Source: Olleya marilimosa CAM030 (lineage in GTDB: Bacteria > Bacteroidota > Bacteroidia > Flavobacteriales > Flavobacteriaceae). Taken from it: a stretch of 64,000 bases of DNA. The notes under the pieces were generated by a model. It was given only the letters and a program-made list of their open reading frames with translations. It ran no database searches and was not told the DNA's origin. Below, piece after piece: positions 56,503-64,000 of the stretch. The position numbers were made by a program, and so were the translations under genes. The number at the start of each line of letters is the position of its first letter. Within the stretch, counting starts at the first letter, position 1. The stretch lies in assembly GCF_000518485.1 (NCBI RefSeq), contig NZ_JADR01000008.1, positions 62,001-126,000 on the forward strand. Reading direction: 5' to 3'.

Positions 56503-57267
56503 GTGGATAGAATAGGAGTAGCACTATCTGGAGGTGGAGCGCGAGGTGCAGCACATATTGGTGTACTTCAAGCGTTAAATGACAATAGTATATTTCCAGA
56601 TCGAATTTCGGGTACAAGTGCCGGAAGTATAATTGGAGCATTGTATTGCTATGGCTATACACCAAATGAGATTTTAATGCTTTCTCACGAAAAAGCATTT
56701 CTAAAAATTTTTAAAATCGGTTTTTTGAATAAAGGGTTAACAGAACTTACATACTTAAAAGATTTTCTGAAAAGTCATATAGCAACTAACAAGTTCGAAG
56801 ACTTAAAATTACCTTTACATATATGTATTTCTAATATTAACTCAGGAAAATTTGAGATTATTTCTCAAGGAGATTTGTTTGAGGTTTTAGCAGCATCTTG
56901 TGCTTTACCGCTTTTGTTTAAATCTGTCAAAATTAATGGAAACACATATTTAGATGGAGGTTTGCTAAATAACCTTCCCGTAGAACCATTATTAAAACAA
57001 TGCGAAAAAGTAATAGGTGTTAGTGTTTGTCCTCATGAAATCAGAAATGACATTAAAGGAATCAGAAATATTGCAGAACGTTGTCTTCAGCTCGCCATTT
57101 GGGGAACAATGCAACATCGTTTAAATCAATGTAATATAGCGTTAGAAATCGAAAAATCTTTTAAATATGGAATGTTTGACGTTAAAAAGTCGCAAGAACT
57201 TTTCGATATTGGTTATGAATCGACTATTGAAAGGATGGAGGACATAAAACAAAAACTTAAGAATTAA
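56503..57267 (+). CDS. patatin-like phospholipase
   Basis: 254 residues starting at GTG 56503, 7 bases after the DUF1003 stop. The glycine-rich oxyanion motif SGGGARGAAHIGVL (~9-22) is followed by the nucleophile elbow GTSAG (Ser39) and the catalytic Asp in LDGGLLNN (~150). All residues of the Ser-Asp dyad are present. No signal peptide, so it acts on cytoplasmic-face lipids. Related families include RssA-type esterases. Its neighbours are membrane and ion-stress proteins, which suggests membrane remodelling; this is inference. Confidence 0.92.
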   Translation: MDRIGVALSGGGARGAAHIGVLQALNDNSIFPDRISGTSAGSIIGALYCYGYTPNEILMLSHEKAFLKIFKIGFLNKGLTELTYLKDFLKSHIATNKFEDLKLPLHICISNINSGKFEIISQGDLFEVLAASCALPLLFKSVKINGNTYLDGGLLNNLPVEPLLKQCEKVIGVSVCPHEIRNDIKGIRNIAERCLQLAIWGTMQHRLNQCNIALEIEKSFKYGMFDVKKSQELFDIGYESTIERMEDIKQKLKN

Positions 57268-57278
57268 AATTTATAAAT

Positions 57279-57866
57279 ATGAAATATGAGCTTATAGCCT
57301 TATTGATTTTAACAAGTAGCTTCGTAATCGCACAAAGTGAAACACTTAACTATGATTTAAGTGTGGAAGGAAGTTCTATAGGTACTTTAACAGCTGTTAA
57401 AACTGTAGAAGGAAATAATACTACCTACGCAGCAAATAGTATAGCAACCGTACATTTATTTGGCGAAACACAAATAACAACGTACTTAATTGTAAAATTC
57501 ACAAATGGGATATTGCAGTCTAGTCATTACAGGATTGAAAAGAATGGAACACTCAATGATGAATCGACTATTATTCTTAAAAATGGTGTTTATAACATAA
57601 ATCATAATGGTAAAACCACACAAATAAATTCGCCAATAACGTATACCACAACAATGTTATATTTTGAAGAACCGAAAAAAGTTGATACTGTTTTTGCTGA
57701 GCTTGAGGGAATAAATAAAAATATTGTCAATAGTGGTGTATCTACATATCAATTAACAGATCCTGGTAACCATCATACAAATAATTATACCTACGAAAAT
57801 GGAGTGCCAAAAGAAGCTTTAATATCGCATACATTATTCAATTTTAAGCTGTCCCTAAAGAAGTAG
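57279..57866 (+). CDS. secreted DUF6134-like protein
   Basis: 195 residues with a signal peptide ending SFVIAQ (~19). The rest is beta-rich (SETLNYDLSVEGSSIGTLTAVKTVEGN, YAANSIATVHLFGETQITTYLIVKF), a lipocalin-like or beta-clam pattern seen in DUF6134 proteins. The assignment is by overall look. It is the last gene of the plus-strand operon VIT-DUF1003-patatin-DUF6134, and its 3' end overlaps the convergent DUF1003 gene by 12 bases. No terminator separates the two operons, so antisense overlap of the transcripts is likely. Confidence 0.72.
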   Translation: MKYELIALLILTSSFVIAQSETLNYDLSVEGSSIGTLTAVKTVEGNNTTYAANSIATVHLFGETQITTYLIVKFTNGILQSSHYRIEKNGTLNDESTIILKNGVYNINHNGKTTQINSPITYTTTMLYFEEPKKVDTVFAELEGINKNIVNSGVSTYQLTDPGNHHTNNYTYENGVPKEALISHTLFNFKLSLKK

Positions 57867-58265
57867 TCTTTTATCGTTCTGAGATAGTTTAGCGACCATA
57901 TCTTTTAATTCTTTAACCTCTTTTAAAAGGGTTGTAATTTCTTTTTCAGCTTTGATATTTACATTAAAATCATTTTCAGCACGAATTTCGGCACGTTTTG
58001 CCTGAAGATTTTGACCAACCATTAATAATGGCATCAAAAAAATTTGTATCATATTTGATATAAAGAGCCATAAAACAGAAGCCGGATAAGGATCAAAGCG
58101 TAAATGTTTAGGTGTAAACATATTCCAACTCAACCATAACACAGTCCAAAAAAATATAACCAGAAAAAAACCAATTGTGCCAATTTTATCTGTTATCCAA
58201 ATGGCAAATCTTTCTGAAGCTTTAAGTTCATTTTTATAAATATGATTGGTGTTTTTAATTTCCAT
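57855..58265 (-). CDS. DUF1003 membrane protein, short form
   Basis: 136 residues. The DUF1003 core alone: two membrane helices, the FDPYPASVLWLF motif (shared FDPYP with the plus-strand paralogue), VGQNLQAKRAEIRAENDFNVNIKAEKEI and a helical C-terminus. It lacks the N-terminal extension of the copy at 55794. It is the last gene of the minus-strand unit APC permease-MscS-DUF1003, 11 bases after MscS, and meets the plus-strand operon tail to tail. Confidence 0.88.
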   Translation of the reverse strand: MEIKNTNHIYKNELKASERFAIWITDKIGTIGFFLVIFFWTVLWLSWNMFTPKHLRFDPYPASVLWLFISNMIQIFLMPLLMVGQNLQAKRAEIRAENDFNVNIKAEKEITTLLKEVKELKDMVAKLSQNDKRLLL

Positions 58266-58276
58266 TATCTTAGCTA

Positions 58277-59134
58277 TTAATTATTTTCATTATTCTTAGA
58301 GTACGTTATGGTTCGTTGAGGAAAAGGAATTTCAATACCCTCATTATCAAAACGGTTTTTTATGCTTTGTAGCAAATCACAATATAATACATACCCATCA
58401 CTAGAATCTTTAGCCCAAGCCCAAACTCTTAAATTTACATCTGAATCGCCTAAAGCAGTTACCCTTGCAATTACCAAAGGAACATTGTTTTCGATATCTT
58501 CAGTGGTGCGATTATCTATATGTAAAGGATGATTACCAACTTCCTCTTTCATAATGTCTAGCGCACGTTCTATATTTGATGAATAACCAATACCAATGTC
58601 AATCAGTTTGCAACACTTTTCTTCACCAATATGAGCGTTTACAATTAGGTCGCTACTAATAACTGAGTTTGGTATAATTATCCTATTGTTTTCAAAATCT
58701 CTAATCACGACTTGTCTTAGATTAATGTCTTCTACAGTTCCAGTAAAAGAGCCTCTTAAAGTAATTTTATCATTTATTCTGAAAGGTTTAAATACAACAA
58801 TTAAAATACCACTCATAATATTACTTAATGCTTGTTGTGATGCTAAACCTGCTATTAGTGAAATCACACCAGCACCAGCCAGTAATGAGTGTCCTACAAT
58901 TTTAAATTCAGGTATTTGTACTAAAGCAAAAGCAAACCCTATAGCGTATACCAATGCTGTTAGAATATGTTTTAAAAATAAATAACCAGTAAGATCTCTA
59001 TGATGATTAATAAGCGATTTTTTTATAAATCGTTTTAGAAACCAATTTAAGAGTATGGAAAAAAAAATAGTACCAACAATTATTATAGCAATAGTAGTTT
59101 CTATTTTAAATTCTGAAAAATATTTTTGCATCAT
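58277..59134 (-). CDS. MscS-type mechanosensitive channel
   Basis: 285 residues. Three membrane helices occupy the first ~95 residues. The pore-lining helix reads HSLLAGAGVISLIAGLASQQALSNIMSGI, the Gly/Ala-rich TM3 of MscS. FRINDKITLRGSFTGTVEDINLRQVVIRDFENNRIIIPNSVI is the beta domain, followed by the alpha/beta vestibule. The channel releases solutes under hypo-osmotic stress. Encoded 4 bases after the APC permease and 11 before DUF1003 on the same strand, one operon. Confidence 0.93.
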   Translation of the reverse strand: MMQKYFSEFKIETTIAIIIVGTIFFSILLNWFLKRFIKKSLINHHRDLTGYLFLKHILTALVYAIGFAFALVQIPEFKIVGHSLLAGAGVISLIAGLASQQALSNIMSGILIVVFKPFRINDKITLRGSFTGTVEDINLRQVVIRDFENNRIIIPNSVISSDLIVNAHIGEEKCCKLIDIGIGYSSNIERALDIMKEEVGNHPLHIDNRTTEDIENNVPLVIARVTALGDSDVNLRVWAWAKDSSDGYVLYCDLLQSIKNRFDNEGIEIPFPQRTITYSKNNENN

Positions 59135-59138
59135 TTGA

Positions 59139-60869
59139 TTAGATTATTAAACGAACTTCGCCCAATTCTTGAATTTTATATGGAAACTTATGTCCAGGGG
59201 AAGCAATAAACATAAAGTTTATTGGAATATGCCAACGTTTGGATAGTTCTTTAATTTTTTCAGGACCAAAAACACCCGGCTCTATAATAAACTCGACATT
59301 AATTAAGGGATAAGCTCTATCTAAAGTTTCAATATCTTTTGTAAGATTTGTAGCAATAGTTTCGCCTTCATCTAAAACGGTTACAATTTTTACGCTTCGC
59401 GTAGATTCATTATTAGAAATATATGATAGCACCTTATTTAAAATAGATACATCATCATGATTGGTAAAATAGACAAATTGCTGTTTGTTAATAGAATTGA
59501 GTGCTTTTTTTATTGGTTTTTTTAGCTTAATAAAAAGTGAATTTTTTTCTGGAAAAGCATAGTCAAGAATTTTTAGAAAAACTTTAAAGATAGAAGTACG
59601 ATATAACATAAAGAACACAACAGCTAACGTTGGTATGAGATATTCCATAAAAATGGCTAAATATTGTGGGTTTAAAATCACATTACCAACAATCGCAGCT
59701 GCAACTGCTATGACACCTATAAATAATCCTAACCAACTTGATCTTTCGGGTCTGGGTAATCGAGAACGATTTACTTTTAGCAACAAGTTTCCGATACCAA
59801 ATAAAATCATAACAGACAAAAAAGCAATGGTATAAACACCAGCTAATTTTGCTAAGTCACCTTGAGTAATCAACAAAATGGAAACACAGAGTCCAAAAAA
59901 CAACACGAAGATTAAATAATTACTTCCTTTTTTCGTTTTCTTCAAGAGTACTTTTGGCAGTATTCTATCTAAAGCCATGCGTTTCATCAAGCCACCGACA
60001 CCAACAAATGAGGTAAGTACTGCGCCACTTAATACTAATGCTGCATCTATCCCAATTAGTAATGATAACCAATTTCCACTAGCGGTTTTTCCCATTATGG
60101 ATAATAATGCATCTTGATTATCTACAACAGTAGAAATAGGTATGATGCACAAAGCCAAAAAAGCAATTAGTGGATTAAAAACTGTAACTACTACCCACAT
60201 ATTACGTAAGGTTTTTGGGAAAACACCTTTTTCCTGTTCTTCAACATAATTAGCAGAACTTTCAAAGCCACTAATACCCAACATAGCAGCAGAAAAACCT
60301 AAAAATAAAGCAGTAATTATACCACCTTTTACTGGTGTGTTAAAATTAGAAAAGAGTATTTCCGTTCCATTTTCAAATAAGAAAACTAAACTGAATCCGC
60401 AGAGTATAATGAGTGATAATAAGTGAAATAGAAATATAGCAATCGCTACTTTAGACGATTCGCCAATACCTAAAATTACCAATCCCATAAATAACAAAAG
60501 CAAACCAATGGTAACAGGAATTACAGGAATAACAATCCAAATACTATGCGCATATTTCACAGCTTCACTTGTAGAAATGACTGCTGTTGCCATATAAGAT
60601 AGTACGGTTAAGGCAGCTGCTAATGAAGCAGTAGATTTTTTAGTAGTGTTTAGTAAAGCATTGTAAGCACCACCATTTAAAGGTAAAGCACCTACAACTT
60701 CGCCATATATTTTTCTAAAAAAGAAAAGTACAACAGCAACCATTAAAAGTGAAATCCAAGCATATTGCCCTGCATATACAATAGCCAGTGCAGAGACATA
60801 TAAACAAGAAGAACTTATATCATTACCGCAAATGGCTGTGGCTTCTAATTGATTGAGTTTTTTTGCCAT
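59139..60869 (-). CDS. APC-superfamily permease with soluble C-terminal domain
   Basis: 576 residues. The first ~430 form about twelve membrane helices with NDISSSCLYVSALAIVYAGQYAWISLLM at the first two, GGAYNALLNTTKKSTASLAAAL, and ISGFESSANYVEEQEKGVFPKTLRN, all typical of amino acid-polyamine-organocation permeases. The last ~130 residues (FVYFTNHDDVSILNKVLSYISNN ... VEFIIEPGVFGPEKIKELSKRW) form a soluble alpha/beta domain resembling a universal-stress-protein fold. The substrate is unknown. First gene of the APC-MscS-DUF1003 operon and divergent from the channel-like gene at 60927. Confidence 0.88.
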   Translation of the reverse strand: MAKKLNQLEATAICGNDISSSCLYVSALAIVYAGQYAWISLLMVAVVLFFFRKIYGEVVGALPLNGGAYNALLNTTKKSTASLAAALTVLSYMATAVISTSEAVKYAHSIWIVIPVIPVTIGLLLLFMGLVILGIGESSKVAIAIFLFHLLSLIILCGFSLVFLFENGTEILFSNFNTPVKGGIITALFLGFSAAMLGISGFESSANYVEEQEKGVFPKTLRNMWVVVTVFNPLIAFLALCIIPISTVVDNQDALLSIMGKTASGNWLSLLIGIDAALVLSGAVLTSFVGVGGLMKRMALDRILPKVLLKKTKKGSNYLIFVLFFGLCVSILLITQGDLAKLAGVYTIAFLSVMILFGIGNLLLKVNRSRLPRPERSSWLGLFIGVIAVAAAIVGNVILNPQYLAIFMEYLIPTLAVVFFMLYRTSIFKVFLKILDYAFPEKNSLFIKLKKPIKKALNSINKQQFVYFTNHDDVSILNKVLSYISNNESTRSVKIVTVLDEGETIATNLTKDIETLDRAYPLINVEFIIEPGVFGPEKIKELSKRWHIPINFMFIASPGHKFPYKIQELGEVRLII

Positions 60870-60926
60870 ACGGTAAATTTACTAAAGAAATCTTAAGTAA
60901 ATTTGAAGTTTATAATTGTAATTATC

Positions 60927-61283
60927 ATGTCATTTTTAAGATTTGAACAAAAGAAAAGTCCTGTTATTCAAAGGAAAAGATTTTTTATTAGAGCATTACG
61001 CTACGTAATGTATGCAATAATTATGGTGGCTATCTCTGTTTCTATTGGCACTTTAGGTTATCATTATTTTGGATTTTTATCTTGGATAGACGCTTTCTAT
61101 AATGCCTGTATGATACTTGCTGGCGTCGGGCCAATAGCAGAAATGCCAAATGACACCGCTAAATTATTTGCATCTTTTTATGCCCTTTTTAGTGGTACTG
61201 CTTTTTTTAGTGTTATTGCGGTAGTAATGGCACCAATCGTTCATAGGTTTTTACATATTATAAATTCTGATAATACCGAATAA
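60927..61283 (+). CDS. two-TM ion-channel-like protein with altered selectivity filter
   Basis: 118 residues from the ATG at 60927 (a TTG at 60903 would add eight hydrophobic residues). Layout: a basic N-terminus, helix 1 (~26-48), a pore loop and helix 2 (~78-100). WIDAFYNACMILAGVGPIAEMP followed by AKLFASFYALFSGTAFFSVIAVV has the exact spacing of the pore loop and second helix of two-TM potassium channels, where the filter reads TTVGYGD. Here the filter position reads AGVGP (65-69), so potassium selectivity is doubtful. No soluble sensor domain. Divergent from the APC-MscS-DUF1003 operon and upstream of a two-component system. Confidence 0.75.
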   Translation: MSFLRFEQKKSPVIQRKRFFIRALRYVMYAIIMVAISVSIGTLGYHYFGFLSWIDAFYNACMILAGVGPIAEMPNDTAKLFASFYALFSGTAFFSVIAVVMAPIVHRFLHIINSDNTE

Positions 61284-61350
61284 TCATAGATTTCGTCTTT
61301 AGAATATATTTAGAATCAAATACTAATTTTATTGTTTTAAATTTATAGAA

Positions 61351-62025
61351 ATGAAATATTTAATAGCTGAAGACGAACTCGATTTACAACAATCTATTGT
61401 TACGTATTTACAACGTGATGGCAATATCTGTGAAGTAGCTTCAGATTTTGGGGAAGCTTCAGAAAAAGCCGCTATATACGATTACGATGTTATTATTTTG
61501 GATATTAATTTAGTCACAGGTAGTGGATTAGACGTACTTAAAACGTTGAAGAAAGAAAAGAAAAGAGCTGGTGTGATAATTATTTCTGCAAACAATTCAT
61601 TGACAGATAAACTGGAAGGCCTCGATCTAGGTGCGGATGATTACATTACTAAACCTTTTCATTTAGCAGAATTAAATTCTCGCATTAATGCTGTACTTCG
61701 ACGTGGCAAATATGGTGGCGATGAAATTATGGAGTTCAACGAAATAAAAATTGATACCAAATCCAGAACCGCTTACATTGATGGTAAAGCAATGGCTTTA
61801 ACACGCAAGGAATACGATTTATTGGTATTCTTTATATCTAACAAAGGACGTGTCCTTTCTAAAGAAATCATTGCAGAACATCTTTGGGGAGATGATAGCG
61901 ATTTACTCGATAATTTTGATTTTATTTACGTACACATCAACAACTTGCGTAAAAAGTTAACTGCGGAAGGTGCAAAGTATATCAAAACAGCCTATGGAAG
62001 TGGGTATAAATTTATAGAAGATTAA
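61351..62025 (+). CDS. OmpR/PhoB-family response regulator
   Basis: 224 residues. Receiver domain ~1-120 with the acidic pocket E7-D8, phospho-acceptor Asp51 (VIILDIN), and Lys in ITKPF. A winged-helix DNA-binding domain follows (~130-224; LTRKEYDLLVFFISNKGRVLSKEIIAEHLWGDD ... VHINNLRKKL ... IKTAYGSGYKF). The histidine kinase gene starts 3 bases after its stop. The pair stands just before the metal-pump cluster and after the channel-like gene, so either could be the target. Confidence 0.95.
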   Translation: MKYLIAEDELDLQQSIVTYLQRDGNICEVASDFGEASEKAAIYDYDVIILDINLVTGSGLDVLKTLKKEKKRAGVIIISANNSLTDKLEGLDLGADDYITKPFHLAELNSRINAVLRRGKYGGDEIMEFNEIKIDTKSRTAYIDGKAMALTRKEYDLLVFFISNKGRVLSKEIIAEHLWGDDSDLLDNFDFIYVHINNLRKKLTAEGAKYIKTAYGSGYKFIED

Positions 62026-62028
62026 TCC

Positions 62029-63291
62029 GTGTCTAAAAAAATAAAACTTATAAAAAAAACATCCAAAACCTTCTTAATTACTGGGTTGTTTTTAGCATTG
62101 CTGAGTTCCATAGCTTTGTTCTTTTATACCAGCCATCTTTTAAAAAGTGAAGTTGAAGAGGTTTTGTATTCCACAGAAGCAAGAGTTGAAGCTGCCTTAA
62201 AAAATAATCGAAAAATATACTCATTACCACCAGTTACAGAGGTTCGGGAGGTTGAAATTTTAGGAAAAGAAATATTAAAGGACACCATCATTTATGATCC
62301 TTCAGAAGATGAAATGGAATTGTTTCGAGAACTATCCACCTACAAAGCAATCAATGGGAAAAACTATCAGATAACCATTAGAAATATGGTCGTCGAATCT
62401 GAAGATTTTGCTTTAGCCATTGTTATCTCAAATATAGCCATATTCGTTTTAGCTTTCATATTTTTATTTTATTTCAATACCACAAGAAATCTTCAGTTAT
62501 GGAGTCCTTTTTTCAAGAATTTAGAGCAGATGAAACGATTCTCGCTCACATCAAAAGAGCCATTGCGTTTAGTTGATAGCGATGTTTTAGAGTTTTCAGA
62601 ATTAAAAACCGAAATTGAGACATTAACAGATAAAGTAAGGTCAGATTATGAGAGTTTAAAGCAGTTTACGGAAGATGTCTCGCACGAAATGCAAACGCCT
62701 TTAGCAATCATTCAGGCAAAAATTGATAACCTTATTAATGAGCAGGAGATAAGTGATAAACAGTTTGAGCAAGTTACCTCTATTCAAAAAGATATTCAAC
62801 GCTTAAAACAACTTAATAAGAGAATAACGACCTTAACTAAAATTGACAATAATCAATTTATAAATATTGAAAATATCAACCTATCAGATTTAATAAAGGA
62901 AAAGATTGAAAGCTTTAAAGAGCTTCAATTTGCAAATCTCGTTTACACTTTAAAAAACGAATTATTTGTTTCTATGGATGCCTACTTAGCAGATATTTTC
63001 ATTAATAACTTGGTTTCAAATGCCATAAAACACAGTAAAAAAAATGAAGAGATTGCTGTCGTCACAAAAGATAACTTACTCATTATTTCAAATTTTGGAG
63101 AAAAGGCCTTGGCACATCCCGAAAATTTGTTTTTACGTTTTTATCGAGAATCTAACGCCAATCAATCCACAGGTTTAGGATTGGCAATCGTTAAGAAAAT
63201 ATGTGATTTATATGGGTTTAAAATCTCATATCAATTTGAGGTTGACCACCATGTATTTTCAATAGATTTTTCAGTTGTAAATAAAAGTTAA
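62029..63291 (+). CDS. sensor histidine kinase
   Basis: 420 residues starting at GTG 62029. Two membrane helices (~13-34 and ~128-148) flank a periplasmic sensor of ~90 residues with no known fold. The phospho-acceptor His219 lies in DVSHEMQTPLAII. N-box LADIFINNLVSNAIKHS, a weak G1 region, and G2 STGLGLAIVKKICDLYG mark the ATPase domain. HAMP is short or absent. It pairs with the response regulator 3 bases upstream. Kinases of this shape next to RND metal pumps often sense metals, but the sensor here shows no obvious metal-binding cluster. Confidence 0.93.
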   Translation: MSKKIKLIKKTSKTFLITGLFLALLSSIALFFYTSHLLKSEVEEVLYSTEARVEAALKNNRKIYSLPPVTEVREVEILGKEILKDTIIYDPSEDEMELFRELSTYKAINGKNYQITIRNMVVESEDFALAIVISNIAIFVLAFIFLFYFNTTRNLQLWSPFFKNLEQMKRFSLTSKEPLRLVDSDVLEFSELKTEIETLTDKVRSDYESLKQFTEDVSHEMQTPLAIIQAKIDNLINEQEISDKQFEQVTSIQKDIQRLKQLNKRITTLTKIDNNQFINIENINLSDLIKEKIESFKELQFANLVYTLKNELFVSMDAYLADIFINNLVSNAIKHSKKNEEIAVVTKDNLLIISNFGEKALAHPENLFLRFYRESNANQSTGLGLAIVKKICDLYGFKISYQFEVDHHVFSIDFSVVNKS

Positions 63292-63308
63292 GAGAAAGCA
63301 TAACGTTA

Positions 63309-63345
63309 TTTGCAATACCATTGCATTAAATAATTTATATCTTTG
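63309..63345 (+). promoter_or_regulatory. promoter with palindromic operator before the metal-pump genes
   Basis: TATCTTTG (63338-63345) fits the -7 consensus and lies 5 bases before the ATG at 63351, predicting an almost leaderless mRNA. Possible -33 boxes are TTTG (63309-63312, 25-base spacing) and TTG (63321-63323, 14-base spacing). The perfect 6-3-6 palindrome TGCAAT-ACC-ATTGCA at 63311-63325 lies over this region and looks like an operator. Confidence 0.45.
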
Positions 63346-63350
63346 CTACG

Positions 63351-63662
63351 ATGAAATTTTTAGCTTTTATATTATCAATTTATATTTTCGCGCTTAATTT
63401 AGCACCTTGCGAAGATTATACTACGCTTGATAATGAGGTGCAAACTGAGATTTCACAAGGTATGGACAATGACCATCAACATCAAGATTCTGGTTTATGT
63501 TCGCCTTTTTGCATTTGTCAATGCTGCCATGTAAGTGCTGTGAATTTTGATATTCCAGATTTAAAATTAGACATATCTTTTATTTCCACAAAAGATGTTT
63601 TATACCTAAGCGGTTCAGAAAAAGACTTCACAAATTCCGTTTTACAACCACCACAAGTGTAA
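63351..63662 (+). CDS. secreted Cys/His-rich protein, DUF6660-like
   Basis: 103 residues. The N-terminus is a signal-like helix (MKFLAFILSIYIFALNLAPC). The middle carries DNDHQHQDSGLCSPFCICQCCH (~43-64): four His and five Cys in a short stretch, a probable metal-binding site. A hydrophobic tail follows. Small proteins of this kind precede RND heavy-metal pump genes in flavobacteria. It may be a periplasmic metal chaperone or buffer (inference). The pump gene starts about 100 bases downstream. Confidence 0.75.
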   Translation: MKFLAFILSIYIFALNLAPCEDYTTLDNEVQTEISQGMDNDHQHQDSGLCSPFCICQCCHVSAVNFDIPDLKLDISFISTKDVLYLSGSEKDFTNSVLQPPQV

Positions 63663-63759
63663 TGAATACCTGCTACGCAGGTGTATTATAAATCTATGCT
63701 ACCATCGATACTCTTTGGTAACTATTCTTTATTTATAAATTCATTATAACTATAATTCT

Positions 63760-64000
63760 ATGATTAATAAAATCATTGATTTTTCAATCAATAACAAATT
63801 CATTATTGGTTTGCTAACGCTTACCATTGTTGGAGCTGGTATTTGGAGTATGACTCAAGTACCTATCGATGCGGTACCAGATATTACCAACAACCAAGTA
63901 CAAGTCATTACGCAAGCACCAAATTTAGGAACAGAGGATATTGAGCAAATCATAACCTATCCAGTAGAGGTAGCAATGAGCAATCTACCTAATGTCCAAG
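63760..64000 (+). CDS. CusA/CzcA heavy-metal RND efflux permease, N-terminal part
   Basis: Eighty residues from the ATG at 63760, cut by the window end. MINKIIDFSINNKFIIGLLTL is the first membrane helix. VPIDAVPDITNNQVQVITQAPNLGTEDIEQIITYPVE is diagnostic for the heavy-metal (HME) branch of RND pumps, which export Cu+/Ag+ or Zn2+/Co2+/Cd2+ from the periplasm. The metal cannot be told from this part. The upstream Cys/His-rich protein and palindromic operator support a metal-controlled operon. Confidence 0.93.
   Translation, partial: MINKIIDFSINNKFIIGLLTLTIVGAGIWSMTQVPIDAVPDITNNQVQVITQAPNLGTEDIEQIITYPVEVAMSNLPNVQ

Larger units (their letters stand above)
46118..64000. mobile_element. possible genomic island beginning at tRNA-fMet (right end outside window)
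   Basis: Gene content changes from conserved core to accessory at the tRNA: an unknown two-gene unit, a second RND pump, transporters, a two-component system and a metal pump. The left boundary has direct and inverted repeats. No integrase, transposase or duplicated tRNA end is seen inside the window, so this remains an inference from context only. Confidence 0.3.

Overview
The window is about 64 kb of a low-GC chromosome (roughly one third G+C, judged by eye) from a member of the Flavobacteriaceae (Bacteroidota). This rests on the gliding/type IX secretion genes gldK-gldL-gldM-gldN, a T9SS C-terminal sorting domain, a GLPGLI protein, exosortase XrtF with its dedicated partner, and promoters of the Bacteroidota form TTG-N19/20-TAnnTTTG. 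The species cannot be named from the sequence alone. Function calls come from recognising families in the translated sequence; no database was searched.

Left part (1 to ~30.6 kb), mostly housekeeping. An App1-like phosphatase tail is followed by a deoxynucleoside kinase pair on the minus strand and a GLPGLI plus outer-membrane-barrel pair. Then come the minus-strand cell-shape operon mreB-mreC-mreD-PBP2-rodA, purH, a free-methionine-sulfoxide-reductase-like GAF protein, XrtF and its partner, and a very large T9SS cargo protein. After these lie groES-groEL behind a candidate sigma-54 promoter, and a minus-strand run miaB, lipoprotein, sigma-54 activator, lptE, TPR-like protein, secG. topA and a degenerate arginase-fold protein lead into the gliding genes.

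Middle part (30.7 to 46.1 kb). gldK-L-M-N form the T9SS motor/ring operon. They are followed by an FAD oxidoreductase, a DUF983 protein, an ABC-F ATPase, a complete RND efflux operon (adaptor, permease, TolC), a secreted leucine-rich-repeat protein, a CPXCG mini-protein and an initiator tRNA-fMet with its own promoter and terminator.

Right part (46.1 to 64 kb). After the tRNA the content becomes accessory, which suggests a genomic island using the tRNA end as its boundary; no integrase is visible. It opens with short direct repeats, a large imperfect hairpin and a two-gene unit (526 and 554 aa) of unknown function whose second protein has a nuclease-like N-terminus. This is the best candidate for an undescribed, possibly anti-phage, system. 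A second RND pump follows. Then two convergent operons each carry a DUF1003 protein: VIT transporter, DUF1003, patatin, DUF6134-like against APC permease, MscS channel, DUF1003. The window ends with a two-TM channel-like protein with an altered selectivity filter, an OmpR-type two-component system, a Cys/His-rich secreted protein and the start of a CusA/CzcA metal pump behind a perfect 6-3-6 palindrome.

No gene-free stretch exceeds 300 bases. The longest are 46118-46376, 11436-11681 and 49619-49839.
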